A DNA stretch of 64,000 bases, from NCBI GenBank assembly GCA_028583405.1, contig CM053260.1, forward strand, positions 26,386,147-26,450,146, read 5' to 3'. Of the stretch, positions 1-54,783 are shown piece by piece. Every line of letters starts with the position of its first letter. The stretch's first letter is position 1. A program made the position numbers and the translations under genes. Under the pieces are notes generated by a model, which was given only the letters and a program-made list of their open reading frames with translations, did no database searches and had not been told where the DNA came from. The stretch is from Pogonophryne albipinna. Taxonomy: Eukaryota; Chordata; Actinopteri; Perciformes; Artedidraconidae.

Positions 1-1822
1 GTCTTGGCTTTGTCTGTCGGGGGAACAGGGAGAACAAGTACAGGCCTCACATTCACCACTCCTATAAATACATTACAACTCATACACCATAACTTAAATT
101 GAGTTAATCCAACTGAACACAAAAAAAGTACCCTTGTTATTTTCTTGTGGTTTTGAACGTTTTAGGCAGTGTGGTTTGTAATGGATCCAACTGTAACATA
201 CATTTCCTTTGGTGCTATTATAAGCAACCAAATTCAATGCATTTCTCATTCACAACTTCACCATTTTTACAAGTTTTGGGTCTGTGATTAACTTTGTAGG
301 TTCTCCAGTGAAACGCAACTTTGAATTAAGCTCTTAAATAAAGAGGTTTCTACAGAATAAACGCCAGAATCTTTGATTTATTAGTTGTTTTGACTTTTCA
401 AAGTTTGTCTTTTCAAGTTTTTCTCGACATTTCAACAAATAAGTTGATTCTAAAAATGCTAATTGGCAATGAATAAAAAGTCCTACTTCTCTGTTTTGTT
501 GTGGCACCTAAATCCCCTCCGTATGTCTCACACATCACTAAAACGTCCAAAAGCACAAGAATAACATTACAGTCTGTTTCAAGATGGAAGTCAGTAAAAG
601 CAAATTAGGACGTATCAACACATATTAGATAAAACATTATTTATATTAAAATATCTTTAAAAATCCTTTAACTTTGCCCAAAACATGTGACCAGCATTTC
701 TCAGTGTAGATGGCAAATAGACGTCAAAATGAAAGCGGGAACGTTGAATGTGACGTGGACAGTGATTGTCCCAGCTGTCCACTGAAGTGTTACGCAACTA
801 TCCGTCTCCTCCATGTGTCCATCAAGGGATGTTTACAGTTCAGTCCCATTATCTTTCTATGGATTTCAAATGTGGACAAGTGGTTTATTTTTTTCATTCC
901 CTCTGCTATTTTTTTTTATTGAACCATGCAGATTATAGTCATCTGATATTATACATATTTCATAAACAAGCAAACACTGGACATAAATTAGATCCTCTAT
1001 AGATAAAAATGTAAAAAGCTAATAAGACAGCAGTTGATTATACTGAAGGTCACAGCCAGGAGGTGGCGACGTCGAGCAAAAAGGCCGCCTGACACCACCC
1101 TCCCCGTCTCACCCCACCACCAGCATTGTCTCCATCATTTCCCTCTGCTCTAATACAAGAAGCGATTAGGTGTGGAAGCAAATGTCCTAGTGGCCAAACG
1201 GTGGTACTACATTTCCGTGTCAGTCCGTGATGTCATTTTGGCCCTGATTGACTTACATTGGGATTTTAGTAAGTAAGTAAATAAAAACAGGACAAACACT
1301 GATTAGCCCTTATCGATAAATCAATATAAATAAGCAGGGCCTAGAAGTTGTAAAATGGGGATGCTGTAAGATCCATGGATGATCCGAGTATTTCTGTTCT
1401 CGAGTCAAGTCTGTTTTGGTATCCAATTCTCTTTATACACCCATGCTGTTATACCTTTCATATGTGACACAAGCCATTTTTGAGGGAATTGGGTTGATTG
1501 ATTCAAATATCAAGATGACATCAAATGCAACTACGTTTTTTGTCGACAACAGAGCTGAAGTAAAACAGCCGTGACTTGATGAACCAAGTGGTAAATCATC
1601 CAATAGCGGATTCTTCCTGTTCCCTAAAGTGGTGGAGGGTCGGGTTGGGTCACAAGCGGTGTCACAGTTGGTCCGTCTAAAGGGTACAGGAGTGGAGGAG
1701 GAACTGTTCTGGTGTTGGTGTTTTTACACAGGCGGGGTGGAGGGTCCTGGTGTCTGCGGGGTGGGCCAGGGGACAAACAGGACCCTCTCCTGTCCCCCCG
1801 TCTCAGGAGCCTTCATGGCCGA
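1..1822 (-). other. epb41l1: Probable 3' UTR and downstream flank of epb41l1
   Basis: No coding exon is seen here. Minus-strand AATAAA hexamers lie at 915-920, 884-889 and 377-382, any of which could end the transcript. Bases about 1190-1275 belong to a dispersed repeat that recurs in inverse orientation near 6385-6485. The exact 3' end cannot be fixed from sequence. Confidence 0.45.
1190..1275 (+). repeat. Dispersed repeat, copy A
   Basis: The string GGCCAAACGGTGGTACTAC begins a segment with a clear inverse counterpart at about 6385-6485. Both copies also share the words TGACTTACATT and a GTGTCA(A/G)TC block. Family unknown. Confidence 0.6.
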
Positions 1823-43003
<41,181 letters not shown>

Positions 43004-44159
43004 GCTCGCTGCTGCCCCCTGCTGTCTGGGAGGACTCCTTTCTCGATCACTTCGCCTCCGACTCTTGCCTCTTGCCTCGTCTCTTCAGAGAAGTAACACC
43101 AACCTGAGAAAGACAAGAAGACAATACATTTGTTAAAATAGTGTCTCAACTGCAGAGCCTCTCTTCAAAATGCCATGTCCAAATCTTTAATGCATGCTTT
43201 CTTCCCGCCTCAAATGAGCTGCGATGACAGCGGGAGCTCTTGAGACCGTGAAAATGCAATACCCAAATTGCATTCACCCTTAAATAATGGCAGGGCTGGC
43301 ACCAGAAACCCACATTCATTACAAATTCTGAAAAGCTGTAGCTTCTTGATACAACACTATTTCCACAGACTTAGTTCACCTTGCCTTCAAGGACATTTAC
43401 TTTAATTATAGAATCCCTCACTGAGCCAGATAATCATCATCTATTTAAGCAAGACAAACTCCAGCACTAAGGCGGTGATAACCAAAAAAATGAATTAGCG
43501 AATAAGACCGTAAGCACTAATCATGATGGCCATGGCTTCAAACTATTGTCGCAACCTTAGAATCAGATAAGGGTATTATCATCGCTGAGTGGGTATGAAC
43601 GCTTGTAGTTCTGTATTGCTTCATGGAGCATGTAACTAAATTGAAGATAAGTTAAAGTAATATGCAGGGTCACGTCAAAGTGTTGCATTTGATTTGTCGA
43701 ATAAAAACATATACAAGCGTTCGTACTAATCAGCTTTGCACAGTAACATTTTATATCGTACAACCGGCACTTTGAGTTATGTAGATTTGTGATGCATCAA
43801 CATTACTCAAGTGCTTCATTTTCTTAATGGTAATCCAGTTTCCTACAGCTTCACCTCCTCAACTTCTACATCACTTTGTCAATGTCTTTATTATCCTGGA
43901 AATCAGTTGGAATGCATTGCCTTTAGTTGCATGGTGTGGGTGGACTGAATAATAACTGCTAAAGTAGTGGGCAGCCAGTTTTCTTGGTTTAGAGAGGTGT
44001 GCACTGTGAGCACGTCTCAGAGGCTCACCGGAATGATATTAAGGATTTGTTCACATTGACACCACTGGAATAGTGAGGAGAAATCTTCATGCTTTGTTCC
44101 CGACAAATACTTCATAGACCTTCACACCTGGTCATACTGTAATATTCCCAATACAACAT

Positions 44160-44440
44160 GTTAAAGGGCCCTATTATGCTACCTTTCATGTAGTGTTATA
44201 AGCACTCCAACATATTGTACCTATAGGCTAAGGGGCGGGACATCTCAAAGCGGTTGATCGATCACAACAGAGCTGGCCAGCTAACCAACAGAGCAGACTG
44301 GGCTCTGGTTTCAGACAGAGGGTGAAAAGAGGTGCTGCAGCACAGGCAGTATGAGAAAGAGCTTTTTGAACATTAAAGCATGGAGACATGTCAGTAGAGG
44401 AGCGAAATACAAATATGAACCTGAACATTTGCATAATGTC
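44160..44440 (-). mobile_element. TTAA-flanked MITE copy, reverse orientation
   Basis: It begins TTAAAGGGCCCTATTATGCT and contains the reverse complement of the shared core (CTGGTTTCAGACAGAGGGTG, TGCAGCACAGGCAGTATGAG). The far end is GCATAATGTCTTCTTTAA. It has no 57-bp array. Confidence 0.7.
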
Positions 44441-46285
44441 TTCTTTAATCAACAAAACCAGAGTGGACAATTGATTGAAGGGCAAGTGAAAAGCTAAAGT
44501 GCAGATTTGGTAATAATTGGAATAAAAGAATGTAAGTTTGTGCTCTATATATGACATCGAGCATGATTGACAAATATATTTTCTTTTACAATGCTCAGTG
44601 TTATCGGTAAGACCAGTGTTTTATTAACCATCTGCGTTCCTATTCCCCAGCAGATGTAAAAGAAAGCTTATGACCCTGGAACATGTTCTTTGTGACCTTT
44701 TATTAAATGAAGACGAGGCCCATTATATGAGAACATGTCCTCAGTGTTATCCTCTCAACACAGCATAAAGAAACAATGCCTGTGTATAATAGAATTCCCC
44801 GGACATTACTCCAGGACTTTGTATTTAATCCAGTCTCGGTTTGACCCGAGAGGTCTCTCTGCCCCGCGAGCAGCAAATCACATCAACATTATGCTTGGGG
44901 GGGTTATAGGGGATAGTGGCTGGCGATTGATGTGGGAACTTATCCGGTTCACACTGGTTCAGAGGAGAGACAAACCCCCTCTGGCAACCAATCAGGGGAG
45001 GTCTTGACATTTTGCACATGGTTAAAGGAGTGTGAAACCCTCCCTCCTCCGCCTCCTGTTCTAATCTATCACAACCTTGCCATTACTTACAATCACAGAG
45101 ATTTGACAGAAATGAATTCCCCTTCTTGGGGAGAACAGTGAGGCGTGGAGTGGTAGGTCTACTCAGTAACACTAGAAGTTGCTGAATCAATGTTATTCCA
45201 TTGGCTGAATCATGGATGTGTAAGGAATAAAACAATATATTTTACTGGAACTTTAAATAATATTATATACTGTAGTAGTGTTTTCCCACGGACTGAATAT
45301 GGGGGACACCATGGACCTCCGGAACCGGATGTTGTTGTTAGCCATTAGCATGTAGCTAATAGTATATCGTGAATGTGAATATAAGGAGAATGACACGTGG
45401 AGTTACAAACTAAACGCACGGTCTTCAACTCTCACTCATCGACGCTGCAATACTATTATTATGGAAAGTTTAAATGACGAACAGATATTTGAAGAATTGT
45501 AAAATTAGACAGCAGAAGACGACAGGAAATGACAATAAGGCAAGACGTGTCGTGGACCCGCCCCCTCGACTTCAGCCAATGGGAGAAGACTTTAGATGAT
45601 TATGTGATGTAAACAGGATATCCACTCTCTTTCTCATCCTTGCAATTGGAAGGAAGACTTCGGCCGAGTACTTTAGCAAACTTATTGTATCATTGTATTA
45701 AAAAAGCTGTTAACTTGAAGAGAAGCTTCCTGGACTCTTTTTGGCTATTCCTGACTCAGAGTTATAGAAACCCCTACAGATGCGAATGCCAAATGCACTT
45801 CCTGATTGGAAGGGAAAAACTCCATCATGTGTGGTGTTCAGATGGAGAAAAAGCCATTGTTATCGCATTCAACTCCTAGTCAGATCTATTCAAGCTGAAA
45901 ATAACAAGCGTCTTCTCAGTGTGCAATACAGGTGCGCACTTTCTCATCCAGACCAAGTGGACCAGACGCTAATGTCCTCCTTCACTTAACATCCATCTGG
46001 GCTTCATGACACAATGCATCCGTCTACAGCTGTCAGTGAGAATACTCCAGTCTCCTGTGCTATGTTCACAGTAACAAATAATCTGAAAACAGCCCATCTC
46101 GCCATCTATGCTCCCCACTGTGGACATCTTTCACTTCTGTTCTCAACACATTAACGAGCACACAGCCAAACATGACCAGTTCTCTGACCAGCCAAATCAA
46201 TAGTTGCTGATGTGTTGAAGTGATCACGAATTTTTTGTACGATATGTCTTTTACAAAATTGTAAAAGCCCTATGAGGACACAAAA

Positions 46286-46737
46286 TTAAAGGGGCCCTAT
46301 TCTGCTCATTTCCAGGTTCATATCAGTATGTAGTGTCTCTCCTGGGACATGTCTCCATGCTTTAATGTTCAAAAAGCTCTTTATTTTTCTCATACTGCCT
46401 GTGCTGCAGCACCTCTTTTCACCCTCTGTCTGAAACCAGAGCCCAGTCTGCTGTGATTGGTTAGCTGGCCGGCTCTGTTGTGATTGGTTAACCGCTTAGA
46501 GATGTCCCGCCCCTTCATCACATCACGTCCAATGTGTTTGAGCGATAACCAAAAGAAGCGCGAGTGTTACAAAGTGATGTCACTACGTTACAGAAGAAAT
46601 CAAAGGAATCTAACGGAGGAGTTTCAGGCAGGGGGGGGAAGTGTGTTGGAGGGAACACAGGGATTTTAGCCTTTGCAGACCATTTACATGCACCAACATC
46701 TATAAAACCCCCCAAACCCATACTTGGACCACTTTAA
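46286..46737 (+). mobile_element. TTAA-flanked MITE copy, full length
   Basis: It runs from TTAAAGGGGCCCTATTCTGC to a TTAA at 46734. It carries the shared core and a right half with GGGATTTTAGCCTTTGCAGA. It has only a remnant of the 57-bp unit (ATATCAGTATGTAGTGTCTC), so it shows the form before expansion. Confidence 0.75.
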
Positions 46738-49700
46738 AAATGCAAATCACGTAATCCTAATTTAGTTTGTGGAAAATGGGGACCCTTAATTTAGACATCG
46801 CCTCATGACATCAGATTAGTTGCCAAATGAATATAGATTGATTTCAGTGGAGCCCTTTAAATGCATTAATTTCCTGTATCACACCATTACCCACAATTAC
46901 CTCTGTAAAACTATCGAGCGAGACCTCTGCAGAGGAGAAGAAAGCATCGTACAGTGCAGCGTGTTTCCTTTGTTGTACACTGTGTGCAATTCACTGATAA
47001 TGTTTGTCTTTGATATCTGCCATCGGTAACAACGGTTCATCACAGAGAAAAGCACAATGTCTCCCTCGGAGGGTTTATGAAACGCTAACAAGCGCAGCCT
47101 CTTCTCTTCATTCCTCCTGCATCTTTCTCATCAGAGGTAAGCTTAAATCTTAGTATGGGGGGGAGAGCGCATGTCTATGGAAGAGTACTGGCTCAGCTCA
47201 CAGATGCAGTTGCCATGGTAACAGCATAGAGTATTTTTTTCTCGTGGAGTGACAGAGAAAAACAGAAAGCCGAAAACTGAACAAGGAGAAGAAGATGTGA
47301 GAGGGCCAAAAGATGAGGCGACTAGAAAGACAGAGGGATCAAGGGTAAACGAGAGCGCTAAGAATTGACAAGAGGGAGGAAATGAGATGGAAATGTCTCA
47401 CAGACTTCCCTGGTTAGCGGTAGCGATGCTAACCCCCCCCCCCGCTCAAACATCTACTGCCTGCTTCTCCTCTGACAGGCGCAGTCGGCACTATTTGGCC
47501 GATACACAACTCTAATTCCATTGAACAAGCCATGGTCTTAATCACATGTATCCATTGGCGTGCACTGTATGCACAATGCTGCTGAGTCATCACAAAGAGA
47601 AGTGCACTGGCATCAGAGCAAGCCAGACAAAAACACAATAGTTAAGTGGATCACCTCACTAGCTTGTGAGTTATTTGCATATCTGTTTGTCTTCAGGTCT
47701 GCAGCTACAGCTATCAAACCTACGCCATGAGCTTTTTGGTTTATTTTCCAGCAGGGTGAAAAAACCAGCCCGAATGCCATTAAAATTGGAAAAAGGGTGA
47801 AGCATGGACCACAGAAAACCCATTATTTTGGAGTGGATCTGACAAAGGAAGTTGATCTGCACATTCTTTTTCATTTATTGAAACATTTTTTGGTTGAAGT
47901 CTGTGCTCACAGAGGTCCCTTCTTGTTCATGCCTGAAATAAATGAGGGCACATATTTCACTGTTCAATTCCATTTCATGAGTGCTTTTAATACACGGAGA
48001 ATTCAATTGTCGACCTTCTAGTTTAAGGTCAAATTTATGTAAGCAGAATGAGTTAGACTCTCTACCCCTGGACCACTGGTTGTAAATCATGCCAGGCGAA
48101 AGAGACAACATTATTTACGGCTAAAAGTAAAAACATTTTACAAGATTGCTGTTTAACGGTGTAGTGACAGTGATATACAGCACACACTGTAGATAGAAGT
48201 ATACATCTTGGACTACAGGCAGGCAGAGTTCAAGTCGGACATACAATTACCTTTGCCAAAGAGGGATTTTTCCGTTTGTTGGTTAGTTGTTCAGCAGTCT
48301 TACTAAAAAGATACTGGCCCAATGTTCATTTAACTGGGTGGAAGGGTGTTGCAATGGCCCAGGAAGAACCCATTAGATTGGGGCAGATCCAAGTCACGGA
48401 TGTACTACTTTCATGAAAAAAGTCTTGGCAGACGTTTGCACTTTACAAGAGCCCTCTTCGTTATCTAAGTATTAAGAGGTGTATAGCAATGTTTACCTAC
48501 TTGTTTAGCTTGCTAGATAATAAGCAGTTATCCCAAAGTACAATTGAGGCGGATTAAACCACCATTAGCTCGATAGGTGTTCAACTTTGACCTGATAATG
48601 GAATTCGATTGAATGCCACAGGGATCTCCAGTCATTACGGTTCACTCTGAGGATGATGTGAATATGTAGGCTACCTCATATCCCAACCTCATGGTGGCGC
48701 TGGTGAAAAGTCAATGGATTACAAATGGACATTACGGTTTAGAATGTTAAAGATTAAGATAGCACCAACAGACTTAGTTGAACACGTACATAAACAAAAG
48801 TATTTATTATATTGGTTCTCTGAATTGTTATGTTCAAGTATGTAAGTGAGGCATTTTAAAAAGCGTAATCTTAATATATTTCCAGAACATAAAGCTAACT
48901 TGGATAAACCAGGTTCAACGAGTCAAAAATCGCAATTTTGGAAATCTCTCCATAAATAAGAAATAGCCTTGAAAAATCTATTTCCACCATTTTCTAGGAA
49001 TAAAATGTTATATCAATTCGATCATAAATTATAAATGAACAAACCCCTCTCCAAAAAACTCTTCAACTGGAACGTTTTTAAAGTGCTACTGAAGTTACTG
49101 GAGATTTTGGGCTCAGAGTATGAGAAAAAACACATTTAGAGAAAACTACAGTATATTGTAAGAGTCCATACATTTTGTAAGGCAATATAGGAAAACAGGG
49201 TAGACAACTAATTAGTACTAATACTGTAGATATCAGCATTAAAACTCCCCTTCCCCTATTGTTTAGATTACAAATTGATTTACATTTTAATATTTTTGGT
49301 GTCTTTAGGAGAAATCTACAGACAGAAAAAGACAAAGTGAAGTAAAATATGAACCTATTGGATTTTATTTACGTTTTCTTCCCACTAGTAAAAAGAAAAG
49401 AAATTACCATGTATGCAAAATAGCTTCAAACCTCAAAATTAACCAGTGAAAAAGCGCTTTCTTCCTCTTCCTGTCTCACTATCGCCCCCTCGCCTCACGT
49501 GTTTATTCATAAAGCGTTCCTTTGTTTCTCAGGATCATCATGTTGTCAACAACAGAAAGCAGCAGTGCTTCCTCGTGATCCACGGCACACGTCAACGTGT
49601 CAGCGACAGTTCATGCTGTCACTCAGAGAGAGAGAGGGATGGGAGGCTGAAGGACACACACTGCTCTCTTTCACCAACATCACACATACGGCCGTCTCAC

Positions 49701-50436
49701 ACACTGACAACTTCAGTGTAACGCTGATTGAAGCCACGCAGGCACCGTGTGTAAAGTGATGCGATTTTTTTCCCCCACTCGAGTTGTGGACATTCTCTTC
49801 CTGTGATTCAGTCCTTACACCTCTCAGATCTGAAGAGGCCGCTCAGTGCTCTGCTTAGTTTCCGGGATGAGCCTCGGCCAATGCATGATGACAGATGAAG
49901 CCTGAGAGGAAGGACTGAGGCTGGAGTAAAAGTAGAGCCACAACAAGTTCTGCATGACTCCTCAAGCTCCACATTCCTGCAGCTGACTGGAATCACCCCC
50001 AGAGGGAAAGAGAAAAGGCGTGTTTCCTCTGTGCAGCTGGAGTAAAAACATGTGCTCAGTATATCTGAATGCAAAGCGGAGATGCAACAATTATAGATTG
50101 TTATGACACAATAAAAAGTCTGAGGAAATATCCTTGTTTTATAATGATGATGGAGGTGATAATAATTGCACAACCCTACAGATGTATCAAATCACATTTG
50201 ATTAATTACTATTATGAATTATCCACTTGTACATGTGGAATGTGAAGAAGCTCTCAAAAAACCTGATAAGCAGATGTTATGCACTTAATTTATAAATTGT
50301 GCATTGCTCTTTTTCCTGTTGTCAATTGTCTATATCAGTTTTAGTTTTTAGTAAAAAATGAAAATTGAAAACATCTCCAATGCAGGTGTTACTCTTTTTC
50401 AAATGCTGTTTTGGCTATTTTATAAACGGTGCAATG

Positions 50437-50585
50437 CTCAAAGTCAAAGTCAACTTTATTGTCAATCTTTCAGTTTGTGTGAGAGATCAAAATATCGTTT
50501 CCCACAATCCCAAATACAAAAAGCTCCTTTTCCAAATACATGTTTTTAAACAACCACTGTTCATAAACTATGTCCCATAATGTCC
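50437..50585 (-). repeat. LINE-like 3' tail, inverse copy
   Basis: TCAAAGTCAACTTTATTGTC through TTTCCCACAATCCC is the reverse complement, with changes, of 51985-52132. The AACTTTATTGTCA end is the reverse of a GACAATAAAGTT tail. Confidence 0.6.
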
Positions 50586-51984
50586 CTTTTTTCTGACAGT
50601 GAGAACAGAAACCCAGCAGCCCACAGTAAGGAACTTGGCTGAACTAAAGGTGCCTGCTCTCAGAGGAGCAGTCACAGATGGGGAGCAGAATCACCGGCAG
50701 CCAGTGCCAGACTTGGTTTAATAAATTGCTGCGGACACATCATTCTGTCACAGTGCATCTAATGGAAGCTGACCTTTCTCCAGTGGTGCATGCAGGAGGA
50801 GGGACGTCTCTGACAGATCTGTCCCTGAAGCTGCCAGACACCACACACCGCAGGGACTAACACTTTTTTCCTTATCGCCCTTCTCACAGCTGATACTGAG
50901 ATAAAGGAGAAAATGTAACGTAGCTAAAGGGAAACATGGCACTTAGAGAGCATGGAAATGAGGACATGGGCGTGGGAGCTCATTGGGCGGCTGTACATCA
51001 TGAGCCTCGAGGGCAAGGCGACACATGGTGGCAAGACCAAGCTTGTTGGCTTGTAAGCGCAATGTACTAAATTCTTCATAGAGGCCGATAGCTTTGTTCG
51101 TTATTCTCGCGTCCAGGAGAGAAGCTTTAAAAGTAAGGAGACCAATGGAGTCTCTGAGAAGGTTCAAATGGGTACTTTAATTAAAATGGCGCAGTAATGT
51201 TACAAGCAGAAGATGGTTCAGAGAGAAAAACAGCTGTGTTCTGGGCTCTCGAGAGCGAAGGAAAGAGAGCGAGAAACACACATTCAGCTGTTAAATATCC
51301 TCTTCTGGCCCTCCACGTCTTTAATGTCCGTTGTTGCGCATAACGGAGGATTCAGACATTGTACATCCAATATATAACTAAACACGACTTTCCTCCTCAT
51401 ATTGTCTTTCATGACTTTTCATTTATTGCATTTTAAACGTTGTAATCAATACTTTATCATTTCCGGTAGTTCCGGATGTTGTCATATGCTACCCACGTCT
51501 GTAAACAAAACTTATTCAAATAAACTGTACCTTCATTTAATATTCAGCAATAATAATATCTCGACGTCTGTAGTTGTAGTGTTGAAATCAGTAGGTTTCG
51601 GTGTGCAACACTCATATCGCTACTAAATTCACCTATATAGGAAATGGAATATTAGCCACATGCTAAATGCTAACCGGAGATGAAGGATTTTCAGAATAAA
51701 AGCTTGACAACTGGTTGTGCGCGAGAACTTCTGGTTTTTCAGTATAAAACAGCATTTAAACCATAGACTGTATATAAACTGACGATTTAATTGACGATTT
51801 GATTTAAACTGACGATATGTAAACTAAATTATGCCGTCAAAACATTGATTTTAATTTCTAACAAGGCCTAATGCCTTTCGAACGCTTCACATCAACTGTT
51901 GTCTCCTGTGAGGCTGTTGAAGTGACTGTTATTTTGTATTTATTGATTGTTGTGTTTTTATTTAGATCTTAATGTGCGCACATG

Positions 51985-52134
51985 TAAAAATGTGTCTTTA
52001 CAGCCTTCTGTGTATATACATATTTGCAGTGCACATATATTTGTTTTTATAATCGGGATTGTGGGAAACAGTATTTTCGATCTCTCTGTCTGTACACACA
52101 AACTGGAAGATTGACAATAAAGTTGACTTGACTA
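51985..52134 (+). repeat. LINE-like 3' tail
   Basis: GGGATTGTGGGAAACAGTAT, GATCTCTCTGTCTGTACACA and AGATTGACAATAAAGTTGAC end in a TTGACTTGACT tail. Its inverse mate lies 1.4 kb to the left. A MITE is inserted directly at its tail. Confidence 0.6.
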
Positions 52135-52587
52135 CACTACAAAAACTTGAAATCTTGCCAAGTATATTTGTCTAATATCTAGTCAGAATATATATTTACA
52201 CTTGCTATAAGACACAATAACTTCAGAAGTAACAATGCAGTGAGATATAGGCTCTTGCTTTTAGACAATGCATCATCTTGTTAAGTCAAAGAATCTTATT
52301 TGGAGTTGTATCTCAGATTTGTTTCGGTTGTGATGGAAAATCACCAACGAACATCAGAAAACAGAACACTTCTGAGCATTTGCGGCTTATATTGTAACAC
52401 AGCATTTCCTGATTCTGGTCAAATATAGTTCAAAATGAGTTCTCCCGGCTAATTACAAGATCTGATTTATCTAAATATCTTGTTTCAATAAATCTTACCA
52501 AGCTAATTTTCACTTGTTCTATTGGCAGATTATTGTACTTATTTCAAGTGAAAACAACTTGTTTTTGGAGCAGCATTTTTCCCAGTG
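52135..52587. mobile_element. TA-flanked MITE
   Basis: The left end CACTACAAAAACTTGAAATC and the right end GCATTTTTCCCAGTG give short inverted ends (CACTRSAAAAA). TA lies at 52133-52134 and 52588-52589. The interior words CTTGCCAAGTATATTTGTCT and TCTTACCAAGCTAATTTTCA are near-inverse or repeated. No coding capacity. Confidence 0.6.
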
Positions 52588-54534
52588 TATCGTTGTCACA
52601 GTCTCCTTCTCCAACAAGTCTTCAAACACTTTTTTTTCTTTTTTATCACCGCCCACTACTGTATATGTCTGATTAATCATTCTTCCAGGCTCTCTTCACC
52701 AAAGGGAATGATTTGTCTTTCCACATAATGAAAATACAGTTTGTTCCGCTTGTATCCCATATGCATACAATATGTTGCATCATTTCATCTTGAGTGAGTC
52801 GAACACATTCACACGCCGCCTCGCATTTTATCAGTTCCTGTCAAAAAGTGCTGTCAAATTCTCAAAGGCCAGTGTGTCATTGTCTCGACGTTAATGAGAG
52901 ACTGTCACAATGGCTGCTCCCCCCAAACCAGATCCTCTGCCGCTGTAATCCATGCGTGGGGAAATTATTTCCTGTAGCTCAGAAGCAAAATGACAGCTGT
53001 TTTCTTGGCTTTGTGCTGAAGACAACAAAGGACAAACAGGTCAGAGCGGTCTCAATAATGTTGCACTCAGTCATTTAAGCGACTTCTTAAAACTGCACTC
53101 ACAAGTGTTTCGACTGTTTGTTTAGAGTAGTCGGGTTGAAGGTCATTTGATTACAAAAAAGATAAGAATTAAGAAGCTGTTGACAGTTTTTAAAGAGATA
53201 GATTGGATTTTGTTTAGAGGAGTTGTATGAGGTACTTATGTACATAGTCAGTGTGTAAATTACAGTTAACCCCAAGTTTGCCAGCTAGCCAGGATAACCG
53301 AACGCAAGCAAGGGAGGGGGGCACTAGAAAACAGTATATAAGATACCTGCTTCAAAAAGTAAGGTATATACTGTATAATATTGTAACCACAGTACCTGGC
53401 TGTCAGACAGCATTCCTGACGGGGAACTTAAGCTGTTTTCTATGCACTAAGAGCCACATGTAAAGTATTTTCTGTGTTTGTTACGTCACGTTTTTTTAGT
53501 CACTAGAGGTGGTGGGCGTGTCTATTGGATTTGTGTGGTGACGTTTGCGGTTATATCCGGTTGCTTTTAACTCCGCACTTTGTCATATGGAGGGGGAGTG
53601 AGCTGGGGGAGTGAGCTGGGGAAGGACAGTTTTTGTTGACTGCATACGCAATCACTATACTGGATATGGACTAGAAATAATTGTATGTTTGCTTGTTTCG
53701 TTTGCAAATAAAAGGTCAAACGCATACCAGTGGAAAGACAGTTTTCTTGCGCGTCAGACAATGTTTTTCCGGCACTTTTATTAGATTACTACAGCCGCAA
53801 CACACTCTTTAAAGCAAGCCCATTGACAAAAACAGTAATTGTACCTCGTAAAACAAAGGACACGCTTTTATACTGGTTGTTTTTGTCATTGTGGGACTTT
53901 AGTGAAGCCGAACTAAACCTTTTAAAACACTAAGATCACAAAGCAACACAGATAAACTAACCGATTCTACCATCCTAGCATCAACCCAAGAATTATGCAA
54001 AGACAAAACTACTGTAAATGTTCGGAAAGGGCATTCGAAGTAAAATATGAAATATTCAGTCATATTTTTCATGGGCTTAAAAACATAAGAGATTGGTTTC
54101 AGATGCAATACATTGTTTAGCTTCAATGTCAGTTATCAAGGCTGTGTCGGCAATTTGAAGACACGCGAACGTCAGTACTACTTCACCGCGTATAAGTACA
54201 TCAAACAATCCCATCGTCAAAATCTGAACCATCCCTTCAATATTATACATATGTATTTGTCTAGTATCTGTCAAGACTCAGTGTTATACATGAATACATC
54301 AGCTAACGTCACTTTCTTTACCACTATAAAAACATACTTTCTATTCAGTTCACTTGTTCAAATCTATAATACAAGACACTTCAGAAGCCGACACCTCAAC
54401 AGATTCCCAGACAAAAAACAGTTGGTTCTCCGTTAGACGAGGAGGGCTTCTCTTCGCCGCAGTTCAAGTCACGCCGTCAATAAATCAACCATTTCTAACA
54501 CGACTCGTCTGAAGACCCAAACTGCTTGAAGTTT

Positions 54535-54783
<249 letters not shown>

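Noticed and set aside
49808..50173. Minus-strand 121-codon frame upstream of exon 1
   Set aside because: No family resemblance. It ends near a plausible donor, but there is no evidence that it is a first exon, so it is not annotated.
53480..53720. Promoter- or LTR-like segment (GTTACGTCACG ... GCAAATAAAAGGTC)
   Set aside because: It has a CRE-like TTACGTCA and a polyadenylation-like signal, but I found no second copy, no target duplication and no linked exon.
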